Positions 28,201 through 36,857 of a stretch of 64,000 bases of DNA are shown here, in pieces. Below the pieces are notes generated by a model, which saw nothing but the letters and a program-made list of their open reading frames with translations, did no database searches and was not told the DNA's origin. Location of the stretch: positions 1-64,000 of the forward strand of contig NVWL01000047.1 of assembly GCA_002733645.1 (NCBI GenBank), given 5' to 3'. The stretch is from Oceanobacter sp. Lineage in GTDB: Bacteria > Pseudomonadota > Gammaproteobacteria > Pseudomonadales > Oceanobacteraceae. The stretch's first letter is position 1. Each line of letters starts with the position of its first letter. The translations under genes and the position numbers were made by a program.

Positions 28201-28845
28201 ATGAAATCTATCGAAGACACAATGCTATCTGCATACATCGACAACGAACTCGGCCCCGAAGATCGACAGAAGACGGAAGATGCATTATCAAACTCCGCGT
28301 CTCTGCGTGAACGATTACACATACTGCAAGGGTCAGACCTCGCCATGCGTGACGCATTCAAAGAACTCGATAACACCCCCATGCCTGCAGGACTTGAGGC
28401 ACTGATTCGCGGTGAACACAACACTGTACAAGAACAAAGCAAGGTCGTGCCCCTACGGCGTAAAATTCCCACACCAGCGTGGGGCATTGCAGCCAGCGTT
28501 ATTCTTGGTGTTGTGCTGTTTTTACAATCGCCACAACCACTGATGGTGTCAGAGGAACTGAATCAATTTGCCAACCAAGCAACCAGTGGCAGTATCACCC
28601 AAGGCGATGGTTGGCGGGCGGAACTGGTTATGAGTTTCGAACAAGAAGACGGAACGCGATGTCGAGAAGTGCGACAACACACCCCTGAAATAACCACCAC
28701 ATTTCAGGCTTGCGGCGCGCCCAATGATTGGGAGTGGCAAGTGGTCGAACAAGATACCCTCTACCACACCGCAACAGGCGAGAATGCACAGCCCATTAAT
28801 ACACTGTCCATTGAAAAAGAGCAGGAATGGCTTGGACTCCAATAG
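28201..28845 (+). CDS. Transmembrane anti-sigma factor
   Basis: A protein of about 214 residues in the standard position for an anti-sigma factor. The N-terminal cytoplasmic part begins MKSIEDTMLSAYIDNELGPED, the typical SAYxDxEL signature of anti-sigma domains. A single membrane helix lies at about 95-112 (AWGIAASVILGVVLFL), followed by a periplasmic domain of about 100 residues with two Cys (CREV and FQACGA). The zinc-binding HxxxCxxC motif is absent. GTG at 28195 is also open, but the ATG at 28201 follows GAGG at good spacing. It probably holds the sigma factor inactive until an envelope signal. Confidence 0.85.
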   Translation: MKSIEDTMLSAYIDNELGPEDRQKTEDALSNSASLRERLHILQGSDLAMRDAFKELDNTPMPAGLEALIRGEHNTVQEQSKVVPLRRKIPTPAWGIAASVILGVVLFLQSPQPLMVSEELNQFANQATSGSITQGDGWRAELVMSFEQEDGTRCREVRQHTPEITTTFQACGAPNDWEWQVVEQDTLYHTATGENAQPINTLSIEKEQEWLGLQ

Positions 28846-28877
28846 TGACAGTTCACCACAGGAATCCATTCCACATT

Positions 28878-30122
28878 TCACTCGATATCAGCAAGCGCCT
28901 GTAGATAATCCAGCCACTGTTTTGCTGAGTTAGTTGTCTCTGGTAACTGTTGAGCACGTTGAAAATAAACACGTGCTTTATCCTTTTGTTTTAATTCAAC
29001 AGCACACTGACCTGCCGTCATCAAAGCCTTAGCACGATTTTCCGCATCCGCGAATTGAATCAACCAGTCGGCCACCGTTATGGCTCCCTCGCAATGTCCA
29101 TCGACTAATTCAAGTTGCAATGCAGTTACAGCTAGACTGACGTCGCCAGTATCTTTAGCCGTTTGCAGTAATTGCGCAGCCGCATTTTTGTAATCACGCC
29201 CCTGCTGCAACGCAATGGCAATGCGTCGTTGATTATCAAGATTGTTAGTAAGTTGCTCAGACTGCAGGGCCGCTTGCAGGGTTCGCGCTGCACGTTCAGG
29301 CACCCCTAGCATCACTTGCAGCTGCGCCAACAGAAGGACTTCATTTTCGTTGTCGATTAACCCACGCTGCTTTGCCAGCTCTAGCGTCGCTAGCTGATCG
29401 CGCTCTTTGCTTTGCAATTGCTGCATTGATGCAAGCTGTAGCCAGTAATTTTTGCTTTCCGGCGACCGGGCAATCAGTTGTTTTAACGTTGCTTCTGCGG
29501 CGGCGTAATCTTGTATTTGATATTGACCAGACGCTAATGAGGTCAGCCAAAACTCCATTGGCTCATCCGCAATAGCAATGGCTGTGTTTAGCAAGGGAAT
29601 AGACTGTAACCAGCGTGCGCTTTGAGAATCATCCAACTGCCAAGCAAGCGCCAACATAACATAGGCAAGCGCCGGGGGAGTTTGCGCTTCTGAGTTTTCA
29701 GGAGTCGCCTGATCAAGCGCATCCGTTAATATCTGGCGGGCATTAAGCCATTGTTGCGTACTCAAATATAACTGCCCGAGCTGCATCGCCAATTGAATCT
29801 GTCGTGAACCATCAAACTGTTTAAGTGAATACGCTCGCGCTAACGTCTTAATAGCCTCAGGCTCATCATCTAACTGTTGATAAGCCTGGCCACGCAACTG
29901 CAACACAAGTACTAGGCCAAGCCCTTCGCTCCATTCTCGCGCCGCAGAATCTGACGCCTTAATCACCTGGCGGAAGTTTCCATCCGCCAACACGGTTTGC
30001 AGCGATTCGATCACACGGTACTGACGCTCAGACAGTGTGCTCTCCGCCAGCGCTACGGACGAAAAAAGCGCGACAGCCAATAAGACCATTAATGATGAAA
30101 ATTTTGGCTTACACATCGTCAT
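28878..30122 (-). CDS. TPR protein of the TonB2/TtpC operon
   Basis: A 414-residue secreted protein: the signal peptide ends in VALA (about residue 26), and the rest is repeated helix pairs with TPR-like spacing (for example GQAYQQLDDEPEAIKTLARAY and GQLYLSTQQWLNARQILTDAL). TPR proteins of this type close the DUF3450-TtpC-ExbB-ExbD-TonB operon in many marine gammaproteobacteria. They are thought to act in the periplasm as scaffolds for the energising complex. Its ATG overlaps the tonB stop by four bases (ATGA). It converges with the anti-sigma gene 32 bases away, without a visible terminator. Confidence 0.85.
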   Translation of the reverse strand: MTMCKPKFSSLMVLLAVALFSSVALAESTLSERQYRVIESLQTVLADGNFRQVIKASDSAAREWSEGLGLVLVLQLRGQAYQQLDDEPEAIKTLARAYSLKQFDGSRQIQLAMQLGQLYLSTQQWLNARQILTDALDQATPENSEAQTPPALAYVMLALAWQLDDSQSARWLQSIPLLNTAIAIADEPMEFWLTSLASGQYQIQDYAAAEATLKQLIARSPESKNYWLQLASMQQLQSKERDQLATLELAKQRGLIDNENEVLLLAQLQVMLGVPERAARTLQAALQSEQLTNNLDNQRRIAIALQQGRDYKNAAAQLLQTAKDTGDVSLAVTALQLELVDGHCEGAITVADWLIQFADAENRAKALMTAGQCAVELKQKDKARVYFQRAQQLPETTNSAKQWLDYLQALADIE

Positions 30123-30727
30123 TTCAATTTAAACTCAACGGTTTGAGTTGCCGTTTGCGCCACTGACTGGCCACCCACCACCTTAGCAGCAAAGCGATAA
30201 CGGTACATGGCTCGCACGGCTTCGCGATCAAAAATACCCGGCGGCTCAGCCGCAATTACTTCGACGTTTGTAACTGAACCATCGGCAGAAATAGACAAGC
30301 GCGCCGTCACAAACCCCTCGATTCTTCTGGACTTAGCTCGCTCTGGATAAATCGCAGGCTGGCGTACCAGAGGCATGACTTCGGTATCGCCTTGACTGAT
30401 ACCTACCAATAAATCGCCCATCATCGACATGCCGGATAACGCCATATCTGTGCTCATAGGGGGCATCTGCAACGACGGCGCTTGTGGCATATCCTGAGTG
30501 GCGTTTGTCGCAGCTGGCGTTGGAACCTGAGGGATTTGTGGCGGCTCAGGTAAGGTTCGACTGCGCGCTTCAGTCTCAGAGTCTTGTCGGCGCTGTACAA
30601 AATCAATCGCTGTTGATTCATTGGTCGGCCTTTCAAACCCGTCAGGCGGCGCGACGATGGAACTCATTACAACAAAGAGCACAAAAGCGACGGCAAGTCC
30701 GGGAAATAGGCCGATGAGCGTCTTCAT
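30119..30727 (-). CDS. tonB: TonB2-type energy transducer
   Basis: A 202-residue TonB. The N-terminal membrane anchor lies at about 7-28 and is followed by a Pro-rich stretch (LPEPPQIPQVPTPA at about 59-72). The C-terminal TonB domain (about 115-202) has RQPAIYPERAKSRRIEGFVTARL and ends VEFKLK. It is shorter than E. coli TonB, as usual for the TonB2 class that works with TtpC. It should couple the proton motive force sensed by ExbB/ExbD/TtpC to outer-membrane receptors; no TonB-dependent receptor gene is in the window. It starts one base after exbD. Confidence 0.92.
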   Translation of the reverse strand: MKTLIGLFPGLAVAFVLFVVMSSIVAPPDGFERPTNESTAIDFVQRRQDSETEARSRTLPEPPQIPQVPTPAATNATQDMPQAPSLQMPPMSTDMALSGMSMMGDLLVGISQGDTEVMPLVRQPAIYPERAKSRRIEGFVTARLSISADGSVTNVEVIAAEPPGIFDREAVRAMYRYRFAAKVVGGQSVAQTATQTVEFKLK

Positions 30728-30728
30728 A

Positions 30729-31145
30729 TTAACCGTCTGTGCTGGCGGCGATGGAGATATCAGAGACGCCAGCCAGTCTGACTTGATCCATCACCTTGAC
30801 TAAGATGCCCGTCGGGGCGAATTCATCGGCTTGAATCACCACCGCACCTTCCGGAGCCTCGGCCTTCATGCGCTCGACATTGGCGCGCACAGCACGAACA
30901 TCAACGGCACGTTTATCAACCCAAATCTCACCGTTCGCACGAATGGCAATCAAGATATTACTGCCCTGCTTTGCTTCAGCGGTTGAGGCTGATGGACGAC
31001 TCACCGTAATGCCGCTTTCTTTTACAAAAGAGGTGGTGACAATAAAGAAGATCAACATGATAAAAACGATGTCGAGCATCGGTGTGATGTCGATATCGTT
31101 TTCTTGGCCATCGGGATTAACGTGACGTCTAGCCATGTACGCCAC
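30729..31145 (-). CDS. exbD: ExbD2 proton-channel subunit
   Basis: A 138-residue biopolymer transport protein. One membrane helix (about 24-44) contains the proton-coupling Asp in ITPMLDIVFIMLIFF, and a periplasmic domain of about 90 residues ends DQVRLAGVSDISIAA. It overlaps exbB by 17 bases. It is the partner of ExbB2 and TtpC in the TonB2 motor. Confidence 0.93.
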   Translation of the reverse strand: MAYMARRHVNPDGQENDIDITPMLDIVFIMLIFFIVTTSFVKESGITVSRPSASTAEAKQGSNILIAIRANGEIWVDKRAVDVRAVRANVERMKAEAPEGAVVIQADEFAPTGILVKVMDQVRLAGVSDISIAASTDG

Positions 31146-31674
31146 CTTTTGTCTGGTTGTCCATTAACGGAAGCTGCTCGGACAGGGCTTGCACCGCACG
31201 CTGGCTTAAACGCTGAAAACGACTGCGAAAATACACCCCCGACAGCGCAACTACCAGACCTGCCATCGTTGGCAAGGTTGCTTGTGCTATGCCTCCCGCC
31301 ATTTCGCGAGCATTCCCTGTGCCCGTTGCTGACAACACATCAAAGACTTGGATCATGCCCGTCACAGTGCCGAGCAAGCCCAACAAAGGGCAAATGCCAA
31401 TTAAGCTGCCAAGTAATATCTGCGAATGTTCCGCCTGAGTTTTAAAACGACTCAACCAAGCTTTGCGAATTTGGCGTGCAGAGGCGCTGACGGTATCTTG
31501 TCGCGCGTGCCATTGCTTAGCTAACTCAGCAGTTTGCTGGTGGCGAGTACGGTAAAAGAACCATAAGCGTTCGATAATCACCGCCCACAATAATGCCGCC
31601 GCAATAAACACGGCATACAGCACGGGGCCGCCTTGATCGAAGAAACTGAACATCAAACTCAGCGGCGAGCTCAC
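31129..31674 (-). CDS. exbB: ExbB2 proton-channel subunit (MotA/TolQ/ExbB family)
   Basis: A 181-residue three-helix protein with the family motif around LLGSLIGICPLLGLLGTVTGMIQVF (read as two parts, roughly 85-110) and MAGGIAQATLPTMAGLVVALSG in the third helix. It is shorter than E. coli ExbB, typical of the TonB2 class. Its ATG overlaps the ttpC stop by four bases, and its own end overlaps exbD, so translation is coupled through the operon. Confidence 0.93.
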   Translation of the reverse strand: MSSPLSLMFSFFDQGGPVLYAVFIAAALLWAVIIERLWFFYRTRHQQTAELAKQWHARQDTVSASARQIRKAWLSRFKTQAEHSQILLGSLIGICPLLGLLGTVTGMIQVFDVLSATGTGNAREMAGGIAQATLPTMAGLVVALSGVYFRSRFQRLSQRAVQALSEQLPLMDNQTKGGVHG

Positions 31675-33044
31675 TTACTGCTCTCCTTGTCTATTCCTTC
31701 ATTCTTATATTCGTTCTTGTCCTCAAGCGACTGCGCAATAATGCCCGCCGATTGCTCATCCAGAATCTGCACCAAGGCCCGGCTGCGGCTGGCCACCCAA
31801 CTGTGTAATAACAATAAAGGCACAGCAACGACTAAGCCCAGCACCGTTGTAATCAACGCCTGAGAGATGCCTGACGCCATGAGTTTGGCATCACCAGAAC
31901 CAAACGCGGTAATTGCCTGAAACGTCGCAATCATGCCAGTAACCGTACCCAACAAGCCAAGAAGCGGGGCAACACCCGCAAGCAGCTTAATAATGCCCTG
32001 CCCACGTTCAATGGCGGGTAACTCTTTTAAAACAGCCTCGTCTAGCCGTGCTTCAAGTAACTCTGAGTTGGTAGAAGGCGACACGGTGGCCGAGTCCAAT
32101 TGTGCAACTCCGATGATTCGACCCAGTGCATTATTGGAACTCGGAGTATCTACTGCAGATAATTGTGTGCGAACCCCCTTTTCAATCACAGCTAAAGCAA
32201 TCAAGCGCCATAATGCCAAGCATAAACCGATCACACCCAGCGCCATGATGATGTAACCCACAGTGCCGCCTTGCTGAATACGTTCACTCCAAGCTGGCAC
32301 AACGGAGTTAATACTGAGCAAAGCGCCGCGACTCGGATCAATTGCCAAATTAGCCATCGATGATCCACTCAAGTAGGCAGGAATTAAACCCGCTTCATTT
32401 GGCTGTCGCGCCAATAAACGAAACGCTTGTAGCTGTTCATCCCAAAGAAAATACCCATCCGTACTGATCACGCTAAATGCACCGATCCGAACAAGCTCTT
32501 GTGTTTGAGTACTTCCGTCTTTCTGAATAGTGGGAGCCTTAAACTCGGTAATTTCACCGCTCAGGTTGGCTTCTTGGCGAAGGGTTTGCCATAACGCTTT
32601 TAAATCTTCCAACTTCGGCAATGCTTTCGAGCTAGCCAGTGCATTGAGGTCCACAGGGGTCTTTTTGAGTTCTGCGTTCGTACGAACAAGACTGTCAGCC
32701 GTTGTGCTTTTTAAGTCATTAGCGACTTGGCGAACCACACCAAACATTTCGCCTAAGCTACCGGTGCGCAAACGAAGCGCCTCACTTGCTTTGGTTATTT
32801 GCTCCTCGTTATCAGCAAACTGAACCTTTAAATCGTCCGCTGTTTCTTGAGCTTGTTTAAGTAGCTTTTTTGCTTCCGCTAATGCCGTTTGCTGTTGTTT
32901 AAGATCAGATGAAAACGCCGCTTCGCGTGCTTGATTAATCTGGGCCTCAAACTGACGAAACTCTTTGGCTGACGTGATCAGATCTTCCGCCACAGAAAAA
33001 TTGGTCAGACTAAGAAGGCAAGCAATGATAATGAAGTATTTCAT
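31671..33044 (-). CDS. ttpC: TtpC: large ExbB-like TonB2 accessory protein
   Basis: A 457-residue MotA/TolQ/ExbB-family protein with an extra periplasmic part. A signal peptide (about 1-19) precedes a long coiled coil (about 25-110, Ala/Glu/Lys/Gln-rich) and a periplasmic domain to about 260. Three membrane helices follow, including GVAPLLGLLGTVTGMIATFQ and GISQALITTVLGLVVAVPLL. This layout is that of TtpC, needed for TonB2-dependent iron uptake in Vibrio. It overlaps both neighbours by four bases. Confidence 0.9.
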   Translation of the reverse strand: MKYFIIIACLLSLTNFSVAEDLITSAKEFRQFEAQINQAREAAFSSDLKQQQTALAEAKKLLKQAQETADDLKVQFADNEEQITKASEALRLRTGSLGEMFGVVRQVANDLKSTTADSLVRTNAELKKTPVDLNALASSKALPKLEDLKALWQTLRQEANLSGEITEFKAPTIQKDGSTQTQELVRIGAFSVISTDGYFLWDEQLQAFRLLARQPNEAGLIPAYLSGSSMANLAIDPSRGALLSINSVVPAWSERIQQGGTVGYIIMALGVIGLCLALWRLIALAVIEKGVRTQLSAVDTPSSNNALGRIIGVAQLDSATVSPSTNSELLEARLDEAVLKELPAIERGQGIIKLLAGVAPLLGLLGTVTGMIATFQAITAFGSGDAKLMASGISQALITTVLGLVVAVPLLLLHSWVASRSRALVQILDEQSAGIIAQSLEDKNEYKNEGIDKESSK

Positions 33045-33835
33045 TGGCCACCCTCATCACTAATCACAGAAGGCGACGCAAGGGGCAACGTAATAAGTTG
33101 CGGTGCAATGGACTGCTCAGCAACTCGACGAGCCAAGCTAATATGGTTGATATTGCTACCGACCGATTGCCAATCATCACTATTAACATTCCAGATCCAG
33201 GCTTGGCTTCCATCTAATGCTTGGCGATAAATAGCCACACGCCCGATGCGTAAATAGTCGTAGGCAATGCCTTGCACTTTCTCCCGGTAGGCTTCGATAG
33301 TACGGCCATAGTCCACTTCGATCTGTAAGGCCTCAAGCACTCGGCGAAACTTCTCTGAAACGGTGACATCAGCACGCCCCAACATGTCGGTTAAAACCGC
33401 CACACGCGTTTTGCGTTCATTACTCAAGAAAGGCACACCCGCATTAATATCAGCAGCAAGCTGCTCGACCATTAGCTGCATTAACGGCAAGACACCTTCT
33501 TCGGTATCGTCAATAGTGTCGAGCTGAGCCTGAATACTACTCAGCTCATCCTCTTGATTAGCAATGATGGTGGCCATTTGTGCGTTATAAAGCCCAAGCT
33601 GTTCTGCCTTAGCGAGTGTTTTGCGGGTTTCATCCAACAAAGCACGCGTCTTATCATCAAGTTGATTGATGCGTGCTTGGGTATTAGCCCCTTCTCGATC
33701 AGCCTGACCGACAACCGCCGTGGCTGAATTAAATTCAGCCGTGTTTATTTTAGCCAAACTTAATTCATCACTAGCAATTGCCGGCCCTGCGAGCAGCAGG
33801 CCGACGACACCAGCCTGTAACCATCCCGTTTTCAT
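33041..33835 (-). CDS. DUF3450 periplasmic coiled-coil protein
   Basis: A 264-residue secreted protein with a signal peptide ending near AIAS (about 22), then a helical coiled coil (about 40-115) and a C-terminal domain containing RIGRVAIYRQALDGSQAWIW, the family hallmark. DUF3450 proteins are the first member of the TonB2/TtpC operon and are inferred to interact with the TtpC periplasmic coiled coil. Its stop overlaps the ttpC start by four bases. It lies 44 bases after the M16 peptidase gene, so read-through from that gene is possible. Confidence 0.88.
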   Translation of the reverse strand: MKTGWLQAGVVGLLLAGPAIASDELSLAKINTAEFNSATAVVGQADREGANTQARINQLDDKTRALLDETRKTLAKAEQLGLYNAQMATIIANQEDELSSIQAQLDTIDDTEEGVLPLMQLMVEQLAADINAGVPFLSNERKTRVAVLTDMLGRADVTVSEKFRRVLEALQIEVDYGRTIEAYREKVQGIAYDYLRIGRVAIYRQALDGSQAWIWNVNSDDWQSVGSNINHISLARRVAEQSIAPQLITLPLASPSVISDEGGQ

Positions 33836-33879
33836 GCTGTCCTCTTTGTGCGCATAGGTTCTTATTTAGAGGTTCGTAT

Positions 33880-36795
33880 TTAGTAATCTTCAACAATCAA
33901 ACCTAATTGTTCACCCAGGGCTTCGGTGCCACGTGGTGCAATCACAGCTCGGCTACCTTCTTGCCCTCGCAAGTAAGTGTCTGCCACACGCTGAACATCA
34001 GCCCAAGTAACGGCAAGCAGGCGATCTCGAAATTGCTGGCGAACAATTTGTGTGCGTCCACCTTTGTCCATATGGAAAGCTTGCTTGGCTTCACCTGCCG
34101 GTGACCCTGGGCGATCAAGACTACCGATCAATCCAAGCACAGACTGCTCAACCAAATCGTCACCACTCTTCATATTCAGCACCCAATCAATCGATGCCTT
34201 GAAGTCATTGAAGCTACCTTCTACACGAGGGTCACGGTAGGTGTAGAATTTAAACGCCGCCATCGATGAATCTTGAGTTGCCCCCGCACCGTACGCGCCG
34301 CCTTTTTCGCGAATGGCTGTGTGCAAATGACCATTACGTAAGATGCCACCCAATACCGCCAACGCGGCTGAATCTTCATGCACTAAAGTCACGGTAGGCA
34401 ATGCCCAGGCACAGAAGTTCACCTGCGAATCAACCATCCAATACGTTGCTGCCGTATCCGGTGTCCATAGGATTTCGCCACTTTGTTTCTGGCTTCCAGA
34501 AGCCCAGTTCGACGATAAGGACTCCATATGCGCCTTACCATAAACATCATCGTGCACCATTAAGGCACTGTCTGGTGTTTTATCAATGGTGGCATACATA
34601 TCTTGCATCGCCGTGACCAAAGAGCCAGCACCATTGGCTTTTACGTCTTCGGTGCGAGTTTTTAAGCGCTTGGCTTGTGGCAAACCGCCCAGCTCATTCA
34701 TAAAGTGCGCAGTAGGGTTAAGTGGAGCTGATGCCAGCGACATCGCCAATGAATGACCGCCACCCGTGATGCCTTGCTCTTTGCGCGCGCGGGCTTGACC
34801 CAATAAATCTTTTAATCGCTTTTCTTCAGTAAAATCAGCAGCTTGCCAAGTTTCTTTAACAATTGAACTGAAGTCTTGAACGTTACTCCCCAATGCCTTT
34901 CCAGACATAACCAAGTAACCGCTCATGGCATTACAGTCATCGATATTGCCTTTTACAGAGGCGTACGAAGATAGCGAGCCAACGGTCGCTGTTTGACGCT
35001 GCTGTTGCGTTAGGTAGTCATAGCCACCTGCACCTACTTCCGTCCACACCTGGGTAAAGAACGGCAACCAAGTCAGTTGTTCAGGTGTCATCGGAGGCAG
35101 GTCGGCCAGCAGCTGCTGATAAACAATACCATTCGTGCCAGTAACGTATTCTGTGGTGGGCAAGCCGCCATCGGATTTAATATTCGTTGGAGCGACATAC
35201 GCAAGTTCAGGCGTGACATCTTCAAGCGTTACTTTTGGTAGTAACTCAGGATCATCTTCAGCAGCCTGGCGCGCTTCCAGCGCAATCGATTTTTGCTTAA
35301 CGGCTTCAAGATCTTCTGGCGACATTTTCGCACGCATGTCTGCAAGGCGTGCTTTTTCAGCGGCGACTTTCTGTGCATTAAGCTCAGCATCAGGCTTTAA
35401 GGTGTAACGCACTCGATGCGTATTATCGAGCAGCAAACGCTTAACAGCTTGCTGCATAAAGTTGCCAGATGAGGCGTGTTCTTTTAAACGCGCCAGCGCA
35501 GGGTCAAGATTCAACAAGGCAACCGGGTCACCGTAATGAGTGGCTGCTGGCAGAGAATTAAGAATCAACTGTAAGCCGTACGGGTAAGAATCACCACCGA
35601 CTTCACGCTGATGCAATTCAAGCTGGTGCAAGGCTGCATCAATCAAATCCTGATCAACACCATCACGCGCAACGGTTTCTAGTGTTTCGAGGACGAGCTT
35701 CTCAATGGCTTCTGCATGTTCTGGCTCACTGCCTTCGATACCACACATAAAGCTCATTTCGCGATTGGAATCTTCCAAACCACACATGGGCGACGGCGAG
35801 GTGCCAAGATCTGTTTCCTCAAGTGCACGACGCAAAGGCGAAGCGGAGTTATCGAGCAAGACTTGGCTCACCAAGTTCGCTTCAAGCTGTGCATCAAGAT
35901 CAATCGAATCCCCTAATAACCAACCAATCACATGGTGCGTTTTACCACTTAGGTCATCGCTATCGACACCGTAACTTGCCTCAACCGCTTGTGGCTCTGC
36001 AAAACGTTGCTCAGGGTCTACTCGCCATTGCTTATCTTGGCGTTCAAAACGACTGAGTGCTTGATCATTCATTTTCGTTTGCAGCTCAACCAAGTCGAGA
36101 TCGCCAAAAGTCATGAAGATGGCATTGGTGGGATGGTAATGCGTGGTGTAAAAGGCTTTAAGTTCGTCGTACGTCAGATCAACGATATTCTCTGGCTCAC
36201 CACCACTGTTGTAATGGTACGTTGTGGTTGGAAATAGCACACTACTAATCCCCTGCCACAACTGAGAAATAGGCGACGACATCGCGCCTTTCATCTCATT
36301 AAATACAACGCCTTTATACACCAACTCAGAATCTGGGTTCGTGGTGTCTTCAAGCTCGACTCGATGGCCCTCTTGGGCAAAATCCAACTCATCTAAACGC
36401 GCAAAAAACACGGCATCGAGATAGACATCGAGCAAGTTGTTAAAGTCTTTATCGTTTTGCGAGGCAAACGGATACGCGGTCCAGTCACTGCTGGTCATGG
36501 CATTCATAAAGGTATTCAACGAGCGACGCGTCATCATAAAAAAAGGATCGCGCACTTGGTATTTTTCACTGCCACATAAAGCAGTATGCTCAAGGATGTG
36601 AGCCACGCCAGTTGAGTCATGTGGCATGGTACGCAAAGCCACCAGAAACGCTTTTTCATCATGGTCACTGCGAATGTGATAATGCACCGCCCCCGTTTGT
36701 ATGTGTTCATAATGCTCAATATTGATATTAAGCGACTCAACAGGTGTGGAAGAAATATGACGAAAAGCAGCGTGGTTTTGCGTATTGTCTGACAT
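33880..36795 (-). CDS. M16 (PreP/Cym1-like) zinc metallopeptidase
   Basis: A 971-residue insulinase-superfamily peptidase of the M16C presequence-protease type. The inverted zinc motif HILEH lies at 66-70 (zinc ligands His66 and His70, catalytic Glu69), and the distal glutamate is probably in VVFNEMKGAMSSP. The C-terminal half carries the inactive M16 repeats that form the clamshell chamber. No signal peptide is visible, so it is inferred cytosolic, where relatives degrade unfolded peptides of up to about 65 residues. AAAGGA lies 13 bases upstream of the start. It is divergent from a class V aminotransferase across 62 bases and is possibly cotranscribed with the TonB2 operon. Confidence 0.92.
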   Translation of the reverse strand: MSDNTQNHAAFRHISSTPVESLNINIEHYEHIQTGAVHYHIRSDHDEKAFLVALRTMPHDSTGVAHILEHTALCGSEKYQVRDPFFMMTRRSLNTFMNAMTSSDWTAYPFASQNDKDFNNLLDVYLDAVFFARLDELDFAQEGHRVELEDTTNPDSELVYKGVVFNEMKGAMSSPISQLWQGISSVLFPTTTYHYNSGGEPENIVDLTYDELKAFYTTHYHPTNAIFMTFGDLDLVELQTKMNDQALSRFERQDKQWRVDPEQRFAEPQAVEASYGVDSDDLSGKTHHVIGWLLGDSIDLDAQLEANLVSQVLLDNSASPLRRALEETDLGTSPSPMCGLEDSNREMSFMCGIEGSEPEHAEAIEKLVLETLETVARDGVDQDLIDAALHQLELHQREVGGDSYPYGLQLILNSLPAATHYGDPVALLNLDPALARLKEHASSGNFMQQAVKRLLLDNTHRVRYTLKPDAELNAQKVAAEKARLADMRAKMSPEDLEAVKQKSIALEARQAAEDDPELLPKVTLEDVTPELAYVAPTNIKSDGGLPTTEYVTGTNGIVYQQLLADLPPMTPEQLTWLPFFTQVWTEVGAGGYDYLTQQQRQTATVGSLSSYASVKGNIDDCNAMSGYLVMSGKALGSNVQDFSSIVKETWQAADFTEEKRLKDLLGQARARKEQGITGGGHSLAMSLASAPLNPTAHFMNELGGLPQAKRLKTRTEDVKANGAGSLVTAMQDMYATIDKTPDSALMVHDDVYGKAHMESLSSNWASGSQKQSGEILWTPDTAATYWMVDSQVNFCAWALPTVTLVHEDSAALAVLGGILRNGHLHTAIREKGGAYGAGATQDSSMAAFKFYTYRDPRVEGSFNDFKASIDWVLNMKSGDDLVEQSVLGLIGSLDRPGSPAGEAKQAFHMDKGGRTQIVRQQFRDRLLAVTWADVQRVADTYLRGQEGSRAVIAPRGTEALGEQLGLIVEDY

Positions 36796-36857
36796 GACTT
36801 AAGCGTTATCCTTTAGACTAAGTAACTGATACTAACACCGGTAATGGATGCCTTGAA

